Shown here piece after piece: positions 27,924 through 38,148 of a stretch of DNA of 64,000 nucleotides (position 1 is the first letter of the stretch; the number at the start of each line of letters is the position of its first letter). Position numbers and translations under genes: made by a program. Source of the DNA: Acidobacteriota bacterium (lineage in GTDB: Bacteria; Acidobacteriota; Blastocatellia; HR10); contig JAUQQC010000006.1 in NCBI GenBank assembly GCA_030550025.1, positions 79,233-143,232 of the forward strand, written 5' to 3'. Below the pieces are notes generated by a model, which worked only from the letters and a program-made list of their open reading frames with translations, made no database searches and was not told where the DNA came from.

Positions 27924-29327
27924 ATGTCAAAGAAGGTGGGATGGATCAGCCTCGGGTGTCCGAAGAACCTCGTCGACAGCGAGGTCATGATGGGATGGCT
28001 CGTGCGCGAAGGGTTCGCGCTCACGACGCGAGCGGAGGAGGCGGAGATCCTCGTCGTGAACACGTGCGCCTTCATTGATCCGGCCCGGCGGGAGTCGATT
28101 GAGACGATCCTGGAGATGGCCGAGTGGAAGGAGCGCGGGCGATGTCGCAAGTTGATCGTCACGGGATGTCTGGTCGAGCGCTACGGCGAGCAGTTGCGGC
28201 GCGCGTTGCCCGAGGTGGACGCCATCCTGGGGACGCGGGAGCTGGAGCGCATCGTTGAGGTTTGCCGCGAGGACGATGGGAAGCGTCGGCGGTGGGCTCT
28301 GCCAGTCCTCTCCTCGGAGATCGCGTCTCGATACGTGGAAGGTCCGGCGTATCCGCGGCTGTTGACGACACCGCGCCACACGGCCTATCTCAAGATCGCC
28401 GAAGGCTGTGATCACCGCTGTTCCTTCTGCATCATCCCGAGATTGCGCGGCCCCTTTCGAAGCCGCCCGATGGAGGTCCTCCTCGAAGAGGCCGAGGCGC
28501 TGGCAGCGCGTGGCGTTCGGGAGCTGGTTCTGGTGGCGCAGGACACGACGCACTATGGCGTGGATCTGGGAATGCGAGAGGGGCTGGCGGCGCTTCTGCG
28601 CGCGTTGGCGCGCATCGAAGGGATTCGGTGGATCCGTTTCCTCTACGCCTATCCAAATCATGTGAGCGACGCCTTGATCGAGACCGTCGCCGACGAAGAG
28701 AAGGTCTGCGCCTACTTCGATATCCCCCTGCAACACGTGAGTGCGCGTCTGCTGCGCGCCATGCGCCGCGGAGGAACGCGGCGCTCGCTCGAACGCCTGA
28801 TCGAACGCATTCGGCGTCGCCTCCCGGAGGCGGCCGTGCGCACGGCGTTCATCGTGGGATTCCCGGGGGAGACGGAACGGGATTTTCGCGAGCTGCTCGA
28901 CTTCTGCCGGATGGTGGAGTTCGATTACGCAGGGGCATTCCTCTATTCGGATGAGGAGGGGACGGAGGCACATGCGCGGGCGGGGAAGGTTCTCTCGTCC
29001 GTGGCGCGCGCGCGTCAGCGGCGGCTCCTTCGCGAATTGGAGCGGATCGCGCAGCGGCGGCATCGGCGATGGATCGGGCGGACGGTTGAGGTCTTGGTCG
29101 AGGGGTATGTTGCGGCGGGTGCTCCTTCATCGGGCGATCGTGCGGCGACACCGCTTGTATTGCGAGGGCGCATGGCCACGCAAGCGCCGGAGATTGATGG
29201 TGGCGTGATCCTCGATACGGGGGAGGCGGAACACCCACCTCGGCTGGGAGAGTTCGTTCAGGCCGAAATCCTCGATGTCCTCGGATGCGATCTGATCGGG
29301 CGAGTGCGCCATGAGAACGCGCGCTGA
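27924..29327 (+). CDS. rimO: Ribosomal protein S12 methylthiotransferase
   Basis: This 467-residue enzyme adds a methylthio group to an Asp of ribosomal protein S12. The N-terminal MTTase domain has Cys12, Cys48 and Cys82 for the auxiliary cluster (ISLGCPKNLVDSE, NTCAFID, TGCLVERY). The radical SAM motif CDHRCSFC is Cys162, Cys166 and Cys169, and the C-terminal TRAM-like domain ends near LGCDLIGRV. GCPKNLVDSE and DIPLQHVSARLLRAMRR separate RimO from MiaB. The start is the ATG beside the promoter; a much longer upstream frame is antisense to the ROK gene. Confidence 0.97.
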   Translation: MSKKVGWISLGCPKNLVDSEVMMGWLVREGFALTTRAEEAEILVVNTCAFIDPARRESIETILEMAEWKERGRCRKLIVTGCLVERYGEQLRRALPEVDAILGTRELERIVEVCREDDGKRRRWALPVLSSEIASRYVEGPAYPRLLTTPRHTAYLKIAEGCDHRCSFCIIPRLRGPFRSRPMEVLLEEAEALAARGVRELVLVAQDTTHYGVDLGMREGLAALLRALARIEGIRWIRFLYAYPNHVSDALIETVADEEKVCAYFDIPLQHVSARLLRAMRRGGTRRSLERLIERIRRRLPEAAVRTAFIVGFPGETERDFRELLDFCRMVEFDYAGAFLYSDEEGTEAHARAGKVLSSVARARQRRLLRELERIAQRRHRRWIGRTVEVLVEGYVAAGAPSSGDRAATPLVLRGRMATQAPEIDGGVILDTGEAEHPPRLGEFVQAEILDVLGCDLIGRVRHENAR

Positions 29328-29859
29328 GTCAGAGCTCGTCGAGCGAGCATCGGTCCGGCCTTCTCTCGGAGACCGTCTCGCTTGGTGGATCGCCACAGGA
29401 GGGGGAAGCGGTCTGGCGCCGATCGCACCGGGGACGGTCGGCGCGTTTCTCGGCGTCGTGCTCTTTGTGGGCAGCGCTTTCGTTGGGCGCGCCCTTGGGA
29501 TGAGAACCCTGGAGTGGGTCATGGTCGGCATCCTCCTGGGCATTGGCCTGTGGGCGTCTTCCCGCGCGTGTCGGAGTTTCGAGCGGGCCGATCCGCCGCA
29601 GATCGTCATTGATGAGATCGTCGGGCAATATCTGGCGCTGGCGGTCGCTTTCGAGGCCGGAGGGGAAGAGCCAAGCTGGAGCGTGATCGGCGTGAGCTTC
29701 ATCCTCTTTCGCCTGTTCGATATTTGGAAGCCGTATCCCATTCGGCGAGTCGAGCGATGGGCGTCGGGCGTCGGGATCATGGCGGACGATGTGTTGGCGG
29801 GGGGGTATGCGGGACTCGCGGCCTACGTCGTCCTGCTCCTCGCGCGACGGCTCTTGTGA
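29311..29859 (+). CDS. pgpA: Phosphatidylglycerophosphatase A
   Basis: A 182-residue integral membrane protein with the PgpA signatures GLAPIAPGTVGAFLGV near residues 34-49, PPQIVIDEIVGQYLAL near residues 95-110 (acidic catalytic site) and FRLFDIWKPYPIRRVE. It dephosphorylates phosphatidylglycerol phosphate. It overlaps the end of rimO by 17 bases and is followed ten bases later by cinA, so the three are co-expressed. Confidence 0.93.
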   Translation: MRTRAESELVERASVRPSLGDRLAWWIATGGGSGLAPIAPGTVGAFLGVVLFVGSAFVGRALGMRTLEWVMVGILLGIGLWASSRACRSFERADPPQIVIDEIVGQYLALAVAFEAGGEEPSWSVIGVSFILFRLFDIWKPYPIRRVERWASGVGIMADDVLAGGYAGLAAYVVLLLARRLL

Positions 29860-29869
29860 GGAGGGACCC

Positions 29870-31120
29870 ATGCGACTGGAGCGACCACGCCAAGCGGAGA
29901 TCATCGCCGTGGGATCGGAGCTTCTGACGCCATTTCGAGTGGATACGAATTCGTTGTGGCTCACCGAGCGGTTGAACGCGCTTGGAATCGAAGTGGTAGT
30001 GAAGACGATCGTCGGCGACGACGAGGCGCTTTTGGAGCGCCTGGTTCGCGAAGCGCTCGCACGCTCGGAGATCCTCATCCTGACTGGGGGATTGGGGCCG
30101 ACCGAAGACGACGTGACGCGCAAAGCGCTCGCGCGGGCTCTTGGGCGAGGACTCATGCTTGATGAACAGGTCCTCGAGCGCATTCGGGCGCGGTTCGCCA
30201 GTCGTGGGCTCGTGATGCCGAAGATCAACGAGCGTCAGGCACTGGTCTTGGAAGGGGCGATCGTGCTGGAGAATCGGCACGGCACGGCTCCGGGGATGTT
30301 CCTCGAACATCAGGGGCGTGTGCTCGTCGCTTTGCCCGGGCCTCCTTCGGAGATGCAAGCCATGTTCGAGAGCGAGGTCGCGCCGCTACTGGAGCCTTTG
30401 GCCGGTGGGCTCAAGATCGGACGCCGCACACTACGGGTCGCCGGCATGAGCGAATCTGCGGTGGATCACGCGATCGCGCCCATCTACACCCAGTACGCGA
30501 ATCCGCGAACGACCATCTTGGCGACCACCACCGGGATCGAGATCCATCTCACGGCCGTCGGGACGACCGAGGAGGAGATCGAGGCGCGCCTCGATGAATT
30601 GTCTGATCGCATTGAGCGGGAGCTGGGCGCGCGCGTCTTCACGACTCGTGGCGAATCGCTTGAGGAAGTGATCAGGCGCCTCTGTCTGATCAAGCGCTAT
30701 ACGATCGCCGTCGCCGAGAGCGTGACCGGCGGCCTCCTTGCCAAGCGACTCACCGATGTCCCCGGCAGCTCGTGCTATTTTCGCGGTGGGGTCATCGCGT
30801 ATTCGGACGAGGCGAAGACGGCGCTCTTAGGCGTTCCGGCCGATCAGCTCGCGGCGCACGGAGCTGTCAGCGCGGAGGTCGCCGAGGCGATGGCCCAACG
30901 GGTGAAGGCGCAGTTTGCGACGACGATGGGCCTGGCCGTCACCGGGCTCGCGGGACCCGAAGGCGGGACGCCGGAAAAGCCCGTGGGCCTCGTCTTCATC
31001 GCGCTGGCTGACGACGTGCACGTCGAGAGCCATCGCCATTGGTTTCCGGGAGATCGCGCCCGTATTCGAGAATTGGCGGCTCAAGCGGCCCTCGCCCTGC
31101 TATACGAACGCTTGTTGTAG
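29870..31120 (+). CDS. cinA: CinA-like protein (molybdopterin-binding fold plus nicotinamide-nucleotide amidase domain)
   Basis: The 416-residue protein has the N-terminal MoCF-like domain (AEIIAVGSELLTPFRVDTNS, LILTGGLGPTEDDVTRKAL, ALPGPPSEMQAMFE) and the C-terminal amidase domain (VAESVTGGLLAKRLTDVPGSS, YFRGGVIAYSDEAKTALLGV, AVTGLAGPEGGTPEKPVGLV). It deamidates or hydrolyses damaged pyridine nucleotides. GAGGAGGGACCC before the ATG at 29870 sets the start. Confidence 0.95.
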   Translation: MRLERPRQAEIIAVGSELLTPFRVDTNSLWLTERLNALGIEVVVKTIVGDDEALLERLVREALARSEILILTGGLGPTEDDVTRKALARALGRGLMLDEQVLERIRARFASRGLVMPKINERQALVLEGAIVLENRHGTAPGMFLEHQGRVLVALPGPPSEMQAMFESEVAPLLEPLAGGLKIGRRTLRVAGMSESAVDHAIAPIYTQYANPRTTILATTTGIEIHLTAVGTTEEEIEARLDELSDRIERELGARVFTTRGESLEEVIRRLCLIKRYTIAVAESVTGGLLAKRLTDVPGSSCYFRGGVIAYSDEAKTALLGVPADQLAAHGAVSAEVAEAMAQRVKAQFATTMGLAVTGLAGPEGGTPEKPVGLVFIALADDVHVESHRHWFPGDRARIRELAAQAALALLYERLL

Positions 31121-31203
31121 GACCGCGTGCTCCGATCAGGCGAGAGACGAGGAAGGAAGCGTCTCAGGAGACCAGGGCGTCACAAGGGCGAGACAGTCTC
31201 ACC

Positions 31204-31923
31204 TCACGACTCGTCTCGATCCTCCGGAACCTCGCGGTGCTGCAGGTGCGGGGCATCTGATGCCGGGCGCACGGCGACTTTGACGCGCGCCGGGCGCAAC
31301 AGGCGATTGCCCATCATATAGCCGCGCTGATATTCGTCCAGGATCGTACTCTCCTCGAATTCGTCGGTGGGTTCAACGGCGAAGGCCTCGTGGCGCGTGG
31401 GGTCGAAGCGGCGCCCGATCGTCTCGATAGGGCGCACGTTGAAGCGGGCGAGCAGCTCCAGGAGTCGACGGTGGATCATGCGAAGCCCGTGCCGCAAGCC
31501 ATCTATGTCGCGCACCAGTTCGGCCCCCTCTAAAGCGCGCTCGAAGTCGTCCACGATGGGGAGGAATTCGGTCAGGACTTCGGCCAGCGCGTCCTCTCGC
31601 ATGTGCTCCCGCTCGCGCTCGATGCGTTTTCGGTAGTTCTCGAATTCGGCGGCCAAACGTATCAACCGATCAGAGAGGGCTCGGTTCTCCTGCTGCCACC
31701 GGGCGATTTCAGACTCCACTTCCGCAGGTGCTGAGGTCGGTTCAGGCGATGGCTCGAGCAGCCGCTGGCCGAGATCGCGAATCGTCGCCCCGAGTTCTGC
31801 CGCTTCCGGCTCAGTGGTATCGCGCGTCTCTGACGGTCCTTCGGACGGGCACGCCGGATGCTCCGCCTCCGCGTGATCTTCGATGAAGCGGATCGGGATA
31901 CGTCGCACACTTGGCTTCTCCAT
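31204..31923 (-). CDS. grpE: Nucleotide exchange factor GrpE
   Basis: A 239-residue protein with an acidic N-terminal tail and a long coiled coil (EVESEIARWQQENRALSDRL). The GrpE core is clear from LAAEFENYRKRIERERE, EFLPIVDDFERALEGAE and FDPTRHEAFAVEPTDE, then YQRGYMMGNRLLRPARVKV. GrpE releases ADP from DnaK. The C-terminal tail is about 20 residues longer than usual. No dnaK, dnaJ or hrcA is adjacent. A TTGACA box lies upstream at 31971-31976 but its -10 partner is weak. Confidence 0.94.
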   Translation of the reverse strand: MEKPSVRRIPIRFIEDHAEAEHPACPSEGPSETRDTTEPEAAELGATIRDLGQRLLEPSPEPTSAPAEVESEIARWQQENRALSDRLIRLAAEFENYRKRIEREREHMREDALAEVLTEFLPIVDDFERALEGAELVRDIDGLRHGLRMIHRRLLELLARFNVRPIETIGRRFDPTRHEAFAVEPTDEFEESTILDEYQRGYMMGNRLLRPARVKVAVRPASDAPHLQHREVPEDRDES

Positions 31924-32113
31924 ATCCTCCCCTCCAATGCCTTACAAGGGTATCACCGTGCGAACGCAGGTGTCAACGATGGGGCTTCCCGAGGCTACGT
32001 GTGGCACAAATCCTCCTCGGCGAGGAGAAAGGACTCTCGCTCTGCGGACTAGCACACAGTGTCGAGAAGGGGCCTTATGCTCCTTCGGAAGCGCGAGGCC
32101 CCTCGGCCGATCC

Positions 32114-32461
32114 TCACCATCGAGGAGATCGGCCCGGCCCCCGCGGGGGACGACGTCCCCCACGAGAAGGGCCACCTCCGCGATCGTACCCGAACTGATT
32201 TGAGGGACGTTCTGGCCTGGGCCGAGCTTCGTTCACAATCAGTGTACGACCTTCGTACTCCCGCTGGTTTAACTGACTGATGGCGGCTTCGGCCGCCTCG
32301 GCAGAAGCGAGTTCGACGAATCCAAATCCCCGAGAGCGTCCGGTGATCCGGTCGGTGATGACGTGACTGGAGAGCACGGGACCAAAAGGCCTGAAGAGGT
32401 CTTCCAAGTCCTCGCTCGTCACGCTATAGGGCAAATTCCCAACATACAGTTTCACAGACAT
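32114..32461 (-). CDS. RRM-domain RNA-binding protein (Rbp type)
   Basis: A 115-residue protein made of one RNA-recognition motif: RNP2 as KLYVGNLPYSV and RNP1 as SRGFGFVEL. A flexible Arg/Gly-rich tail (GGGPSRGGRRPPRGPGRS) follows. Bacterial relatives are cold- or stress-induced RNA chaperones. The ATG at 32461 has a GAGGAG site; a longer frame exists but the homology begins here. The predicted promoter lies about 230 bases upstream, giving an unusually long leader. Confidence 0.92.
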   Translation of the reverse strand: MSVKLYVGNLPYSVTSEDLEDLFRPFGPVLSSHVITDRITGRSRGFGFVELASAEAAEAAISQLNQREYEGRTLIVNEARPRPERPSNQFGYDRGGGPSRGGRRPPRGPGRSPRW

Positions 32462-32689
32462 ACGGTCTCCTCTGCGTCGTTCTTGGAAGCCACCGAAGCA
32501 GGGCGGAAGAAACACGACGGCTTCGCGCTCTGCGCGCGGGGCTTCTGACATCGGAACGGGGACCTCGGCGGATCTCGCGACCAGTCGAAGTGCCCGGTCT
32601 TTTGCCGTCAGGGCATCGAGGGCGTCAGGTCACCGACCCCTGCGACCCCTTCCGGCGGACTTCACATCCCAAACATCAACGAACGTTGA

Positions 32690-32718
32690 AGCATACCTGC
32701 GATGCCGTTCTGAGTCAA
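32690..32718 (-). promoter_or_regulatory. Promoter of the RRM protein gene
   Basis: TTGACT (32718-32713), a 17-base spacer and TATGCT (32695-32690) on the minus strand, overlapping the last codons of mtgA. Transcription would begin near 32684 and leave a leader of roughly 220 bases. Confidence 0.4.
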
Positions 32719-33470
32719 GGTAGCGGGGGAGCTTTCGTGGTCCTCGTGGCGCGGAATCGCGCGGGGATGACGACCTCTCGCATGCGGCGTTGAATGATCC
32801 GACGGCGGCGTTCGACGCGAGCGGGATACTTGGCCGGATTGTACGTCTCGCGGGGATTGGGGATGATCGCCGCCAGGAAAGCCGCCTGCTCCGGCGTAAG
32901 ATGCGCGGCCGAGACGCCGAAATAGTGTTGTGCAGCGGCCTCTGCACCATAAATCCCATCCCCCCACTCGATCACGTTCAAATAGAGCTCCAGGATGCGC
33001 CGCTTCCCGAGAATCGCTTCCAGCTCCATCGTGATCACGGCCTCATGCACCTTGCGCACGGGATTTCGCGAGGTTGAGAGGAAGAGGTTCTTCGCCAATT
33101 GTTGAGTGATCGTCGAGGCCCCGCGCACGATCTCTCCCTCTTCAAGGTTTTCCTTGATCGCCTCTTGAATCTGCTCCCAATCGAAGCCGTGATGGACAAA
33201 GAATCGCGGATCCTCACCCGCGAGTACGGCGCGCACAAGATGCGGTGAGAGGCGCTCGTAGGGCACCCACACGTGCACACGCTTGGGCACCTGGCCGCGC
33301 GCTCGCGCTTCTTCAGCCCGCTGGCGCATGAGGGCCGTCATCCTCGGAGCGACCGTTCGGAAGCGAATGACGCGAATGAGGACCGTGCTATGATAGACGA
33401 GGACGCTCAGCAGAAGCAGTGCGAGGGTTCGACGGATCCATCGTCTCCGCTTTTGGTGCGTGTGTCGCAT
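32715..33470 (-). CDS. mtgA: Monofunctional peptidoglycan glycosyltransferase
   Basis: From the ATG at 33470 this is a 251-residue protein with one membrane helix (about residues 13-30) and the GT51 domain. The catalytic motif is AGEDPRFFVHHGFDW, followed by GASTITQQLAKNLFLS, RKVHEAVITMELEAILGKRRILELYLN and EWGDGIYGAEAAAQHYFGVSA. It polymerises lipid II into glycan strands. In-frame starts at 33512 and 33590 exist; 33470 gives the typical length and has AGGAGG twelve bases upstream, so the start is only moderately certain. Confidence 0.92.
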   Translation of the reverse strand: MRHTHQKRRRWIRRTLALLLLSVLVYHSTVLIRVIRFRTVAPRMTALMRQRAEEARARGQVPKRVHVWVPYERLSPHLVRAVLAGEDPRFFVHHGFDWEQIQEAIKENLEEGEIVRGASTITQQLAKNLFLSTSRNPVRKVHEAVITMELEAILGKRRILELYLNVIEWGDGIYGAEAAAQHYFGVSAAHLTPEQAAFLAAIIPNPRETYNPAKYPARVERRRRIIQRRMREVVIPARFRATRTTKAPPLP

Positions 33471-33560
33471 CGGAACGGGCGCGCCTCCTACCTCGAGACG
33501 ACGTTGTAGCATGAACGAGAGGAGTTCGGCAAAGGGGCTCGACGTGCCGATCCCCCGTTC

Positions 33561-33590
33561 TTGACAAGGTTTGGACTGAGGGCCTACCAT
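33561..33590 (+). promoter_or_regulatory. Promoter of glgA
   Basis: TTGACA (33561-33566), an 18-base spacer and TACCAT (33585-33590), about 31 bases upstream of the glgA ATG. Confidence 0.5.
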
Positions 33591-33621
33591 AGGCTACTTT
33601 GTGAGATGCGAGGGCTCGACG

Positions 33622-35106
33622 ATGCGTGAGCGCCTACATGTCATCTTCGCCGTTTCCGAAGCTGCGCCTTATGCGAAGACGGGAGGATTGGCCGATGTCG
33701 CCGGAGCGCTTCCTCGCGCGCTTGCGAAATTGGGCGTGGAGGTGAAGGTCATCCTCCCACGCTATCGGGGGGAACGCGCGGGTGCCGTCGGCCGTTGTGT
33801 GGACGAGCGCGTGAACGTCCCCTTCGCCTTCGGGACGAAGGTGGCTGCCATCTATGCCGATGAGTACAAGGGCGTCCCCTTCTACTTCGTGGATGCGCCG
33901 GAGTACTTCGAACGTCCGGGGATTTACGGCCCAAATCCGAACGAGGAGTATCCTGATAATGTCGAGCGCTACGCCTTCTTCTCGCGCGCGGTGATCGAGT
34001 GGGCGCGGCATTTGAATCCCCCCCCGGACCTCATCCACTGCAACGATTGGCAGACGGGGTTCATCCCCCTTTATCTTCGGACGGTGTATCGCGAGGAGCC
34101 GCGCCTCCAACGGACGAAGACGCTCTTCACCATTCACAACATCGGCTATCAGGGGCTCTTCTCTCCGACGCTCCTTGAGCGGTTCGGGCTGAGCCCGGAG
34201 GTCTATCGAACCGAGGAGGGGATCGAGTTTTACGGCCAGGCGAGCGCCATGAAGGCCGGGATCGTCTTCTCGACGGCGATTTCGACGGTGAGTCGGAAGT
34301 ACGCCGAGGAGATTCAAACGCCGGAGTACGGGCACGGTTTGGATGGACTGTTGCGGGCGCGCGCGGCGCGGCTGGTCGGTATTCTCAACGGTGTGGACTA
34401 CGAGGAATGGAATCCGGCCACCGATCCATTCATCGTCGCGCCGTACTCACTGGAGGACATGCGCGGGAAGCGCCTCTGTAAGGCCGATCTCCTGCGAACG
34501 ATGGGTCTGCCGGAGGATCTGGAGCGTCCCGTAATCGGCTCGATCTCTCGCTTGGTCGCCCAAAAGGGATTCGATCTCGTGCGCGAGGCAGCCGATGGGC
34601 TCCTGCAAGCCGGCATCGTGTATGTTCTGCTCGGATCGGGCGCGCGTGAGCTGGAAGAATTCTTTCGAGAGTGGCAGCGCGCTCATCCGGATCGTGTCGG
34701 CATCTATCTGGGATTCCACAACGAGTTGGCGCATAAGATTGAGGCCGGAGCCGACATGTTCCTGATGCCCTCGCGATATGAGCCCTGCGGATTGAATCAG
34801 ATTTACAGCTTGAAGTACGGTACGGTTCCCATCGTTCGCGCGACCGGAGGGCTCGACGACACGATCGAGCCGTTCGATCCCGCGACGCGCTCGGGGAATG
34901 GGTTCAAGTTCGTCGAATATCGAGCGGATCACTTGCTGGCCGCTTTGGAGCGCGCGCTCGAGATCTATGCCGATCCGCTGCTGTGGCGGGCGTGCATGGA
35001 GAACGGCATGCGCGCTGATTTCTCCTGGGATCGTTCGGCCGCACAATATCGGGAGCTGTACGAGCGGGTGATCCGCTGCGAAGGACCCTTCGGGGAGCCT
35101 GCATGA
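33622..35106 (+). CDS. glgA: Glycogen synthase (ADP-glucose starch synthase type, GT5)
   Basis: The 494-residue protein has the GT5 opening SEAAPYAKTGGLADVAGALPR with the Lys-Thr-Gly-Gly ADP-glucose motif. It continues with HCNDWQTGFIPLYL, FTIHNIGYQG, GILNGVDYEEWNP, GSISRLVAQKGFDL and the C-terminal FLMPSRYEPCGLNQIYSLKYG with the catalytic Glu. It elongates alpha-1,4-glucan from ADP-glucose. The ATG at 33622 with a GAGGG site is preferred over a GTG at 33601. No other glg gene is near. Confidence 0.95.
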   Translation: MRERLHVIFAVSEAAPYAKTGGLADVAGALPRALAKLGVEVKVILPRYRGERAGAVGRCVDERVNVPFAFGTKVAAIYADEYKGVPFYFVDAPEYFERPGIYGPNPNEEYPDNVERYAFFSRAVIEWARHLNPPPDLIHCNDWQTGFIPLYLRTVYREEPRLQRTKTLFTIHNIGYQGLFSPTLLERFGLSPEVYRTEEGIEFYGQASAMKAGIVFSTAISTVSRKYAEEIQTPEYGHGLDGLLRARAARLVGILNGVDYEEWNPATDPFIVAPYSLEDMRGKRLCKADLLRTMGLPEDLERPVIGSISRLVAQKGFDLVREAADGLLQAGIVYVLLGSGARELEEFFREWQRAHPDRVGIYLGFHNELAHKIEAGADMFLMPSRYEPCGLNQIYSLKYGTVPIVRATGGLDDTIEPFDPATRSGNGFKFVEYRADHLLAALERALEIYADPLLWRACMENGMRADFSWDRSAAQYRELYERVIRCEGPFGEPA

Positions 35107-35143
35107 CGAAGGGGGAGACTTTCGGGAGGGAGGGATTTCGGAT

Positions 35144-36780
<1,637 letters not shown>

Positions 36781-36806
36781 CCGCCTTCCGACTAATCGAG
36801 CGTGCC

Positions 36807-37829
36807 TCAGACCTTCAACGCTCGAATCGTCGTTCTCCAAAACGCTTCCTCTTCCAATGGGCGCGGCGGACGTAGCCCGTAAAAGACGATTCGATCCACG
36901 AGCGAGCGATACCGTTCGCGCAACCTCTCGGCGACCTCTTCCGGAGGAGCCACGATGGCGAACGTCTGCAGCATCTCTTCGGAGACCACATCGGCCAATT
37001 CGTCCCATCGTCCGGCCGCGGCCAGCGCGCGCAGCCGCTCCGCCTGCTCGGTGAAGCCGTGCCGTTCGAGGAGGACGCGGTAAGTTGGCGTCGAGCCGTA
37101 GAAGCCGATTTGCGCTTGAGCGAAGCGTCGGCTCTCTTCCCATTCGGTCGAGTCTCGCCCCGAGGCGATGATCACCGTTGCGACGATCTCGAACTGCGAG
37201 CGCTCTCGCCCGGCTGCGCACCATCCGGCTTCAAGCTCCGGCATCGCCAGTTCTCGCAGATATTGTTCCGAATGCAAGGGGTGCACATGCACACCATCGG
37301 CCACCTGGCCGGCCAGCCGCAACATCGTCCGATTCACCGCCGAGATGTGCACGGGGATGTCCGAATGCGGATTCGGTTCGGGCGTGAAGAACGGCGTCAT
37401 CAGGTTCAGCGTGTACTGCTCACCGCGAAAATTCAACGGCGTGCCCTCGCGCCACGCCGCCCAGATCGCGCGCAACGCCGCGATGTATTCGCGCAACCAC
37501 GGCGCCGGCGCCTTCCACTTCAGCCCGAATCGTCGCTCGATGTGGCCCTTCACCTGACTCCCCAATCCGAGGATCATCCGGCCTCGCGACAAACGTTGCA
37601 GATCCCACGCGATGTATGCTGTGACCATTGGGCTGCGCGGAAAGGCGACCGCGATTCCCGTCCCCAGCGTGATCCGCTCTGTATGCTCGGCCGCCAGCGC
37701 GATGGCCAAGAATGGATCTGCTCCGGTCTCGCCGAACCAGAGACCATCGAAGCCAAGGGCCTCCGCGCGCCGGGCAAGCGCCGGAACGTCTTCCAAACGA
37801 AATCGCGGCAACGCGAGGTCCACCTTCAT
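36807..37829 (-). CDS. LLM-class (luciferase-like) oxidoreductase, probably F420-dependent
   Basis: A 340-residue TIM-barrel protein of the bacterial luciferase superfamily: GFDGLWFGETGADPFLAIAL, ITLGTGIAVAFPRSPMVTAY, RMILGLGSQVKGHIERRFG, PVHISAVNRTMLRLAGQVAD and VVSEEMLQTFAIVAPPEEVA. The TIGR03617-like subgroup uses F420, and the cofG-cofH genes in the same window make that cofactor, so F420 use is a reasonable inference. The substrate is unknown. It is convergent with purA. Confidence 0.85.
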   Translation of the reverse strand: MKVDLALPRFRLEDVPALARRAEALGFDGLWFGETGADPFLAIALAAEHTERITLGTGIAVAFPRSPMVTAYIAWDLQRLSRGRMILGLGSQVKGHIERRFGLKWKAPAPWLREYIAALRAIWAAWREGTPLNFRGEQYTLNLMTPFFTPEPNPHSDIPVHISAVNRTMLRLAGQVADGVHVHPLHSEQYLRELAMPELEAGWCAAGRERSQFEIVATVIIASGRDSTEWEESRRFAQAQIGFYGSTPTYRVLLERHGFTEQAERLRALAAAGRWDELADVVSEEMLQTFAIVAPPEEVAERLRERYRSLVDRIVFYGLRPPRPLEEEAFWRTTIRALKV

Positions 37830-37920
37830 CGGTTCGCTTCCTCAATAATCATGAGCGGGCATCATAGCACAAACGTTCCAGACCGTCGAGGTTGAAGAAA
37901 TTCGCTCTTCGAATTGGGCA

Positions 37921-37964
37921 AAATGACTCATTTGCTGAAATGATGGCAGGACATTGCGTCATTT
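37921..37964. promoter_or_regulatory. Inverted-repeat cluster upstream of the radical SAM operon (possible activator sites)
   Basis: AAATGA-C-TCATTT (37921-37933) is a perfect palindrome, followed by AAATGA (37938-37943) and TCATTT (37959-37964), a second inverted pair. They lie 150-190 bases upstream of a sigma-54-like promoter, the usual distance for enhancer-binding proteins. The rest of 37830-38105 is AT-richer than its surroundings and holds no gene that I can see. Confidence 0.35.
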
Positions 37965-38105
37965 AAGCCCAAGAGATTCCTGTTCTCGCCCGTCATCATG
38001 TATCAAAAATAGCCATCATGGTTTCCCTTCTAGGGGAATCGGTTCAGGCTAATTGGAAGAAAAAGCTTGACTTGAGTTGAAAATGCGTGCGGAGCGCTTG
38101 TTCTT

Positions 38106-38121
38106 GGGCATGGAATTTGCT
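38106..38121 (+). promoter_or_regulatory. Sigma-54-like promoter of the radical SAM pair
   Basis: GGGCATG-GAAT-TTGCT matches TGGCACG-N4-TTGCW at ten of twelve fixed positions, with the essential GG and GC ten bases apart. The start would be near 38131, 18 bases before the ATG at 38149. A poorer sigma-70 reading (TTGTTC at 38098, TATATA at 38122) cannot be excluded. Confidence 0.45.
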
Positions 38122-38148
38122 TATATACTCAGGCGAAAACGGGGCGTT

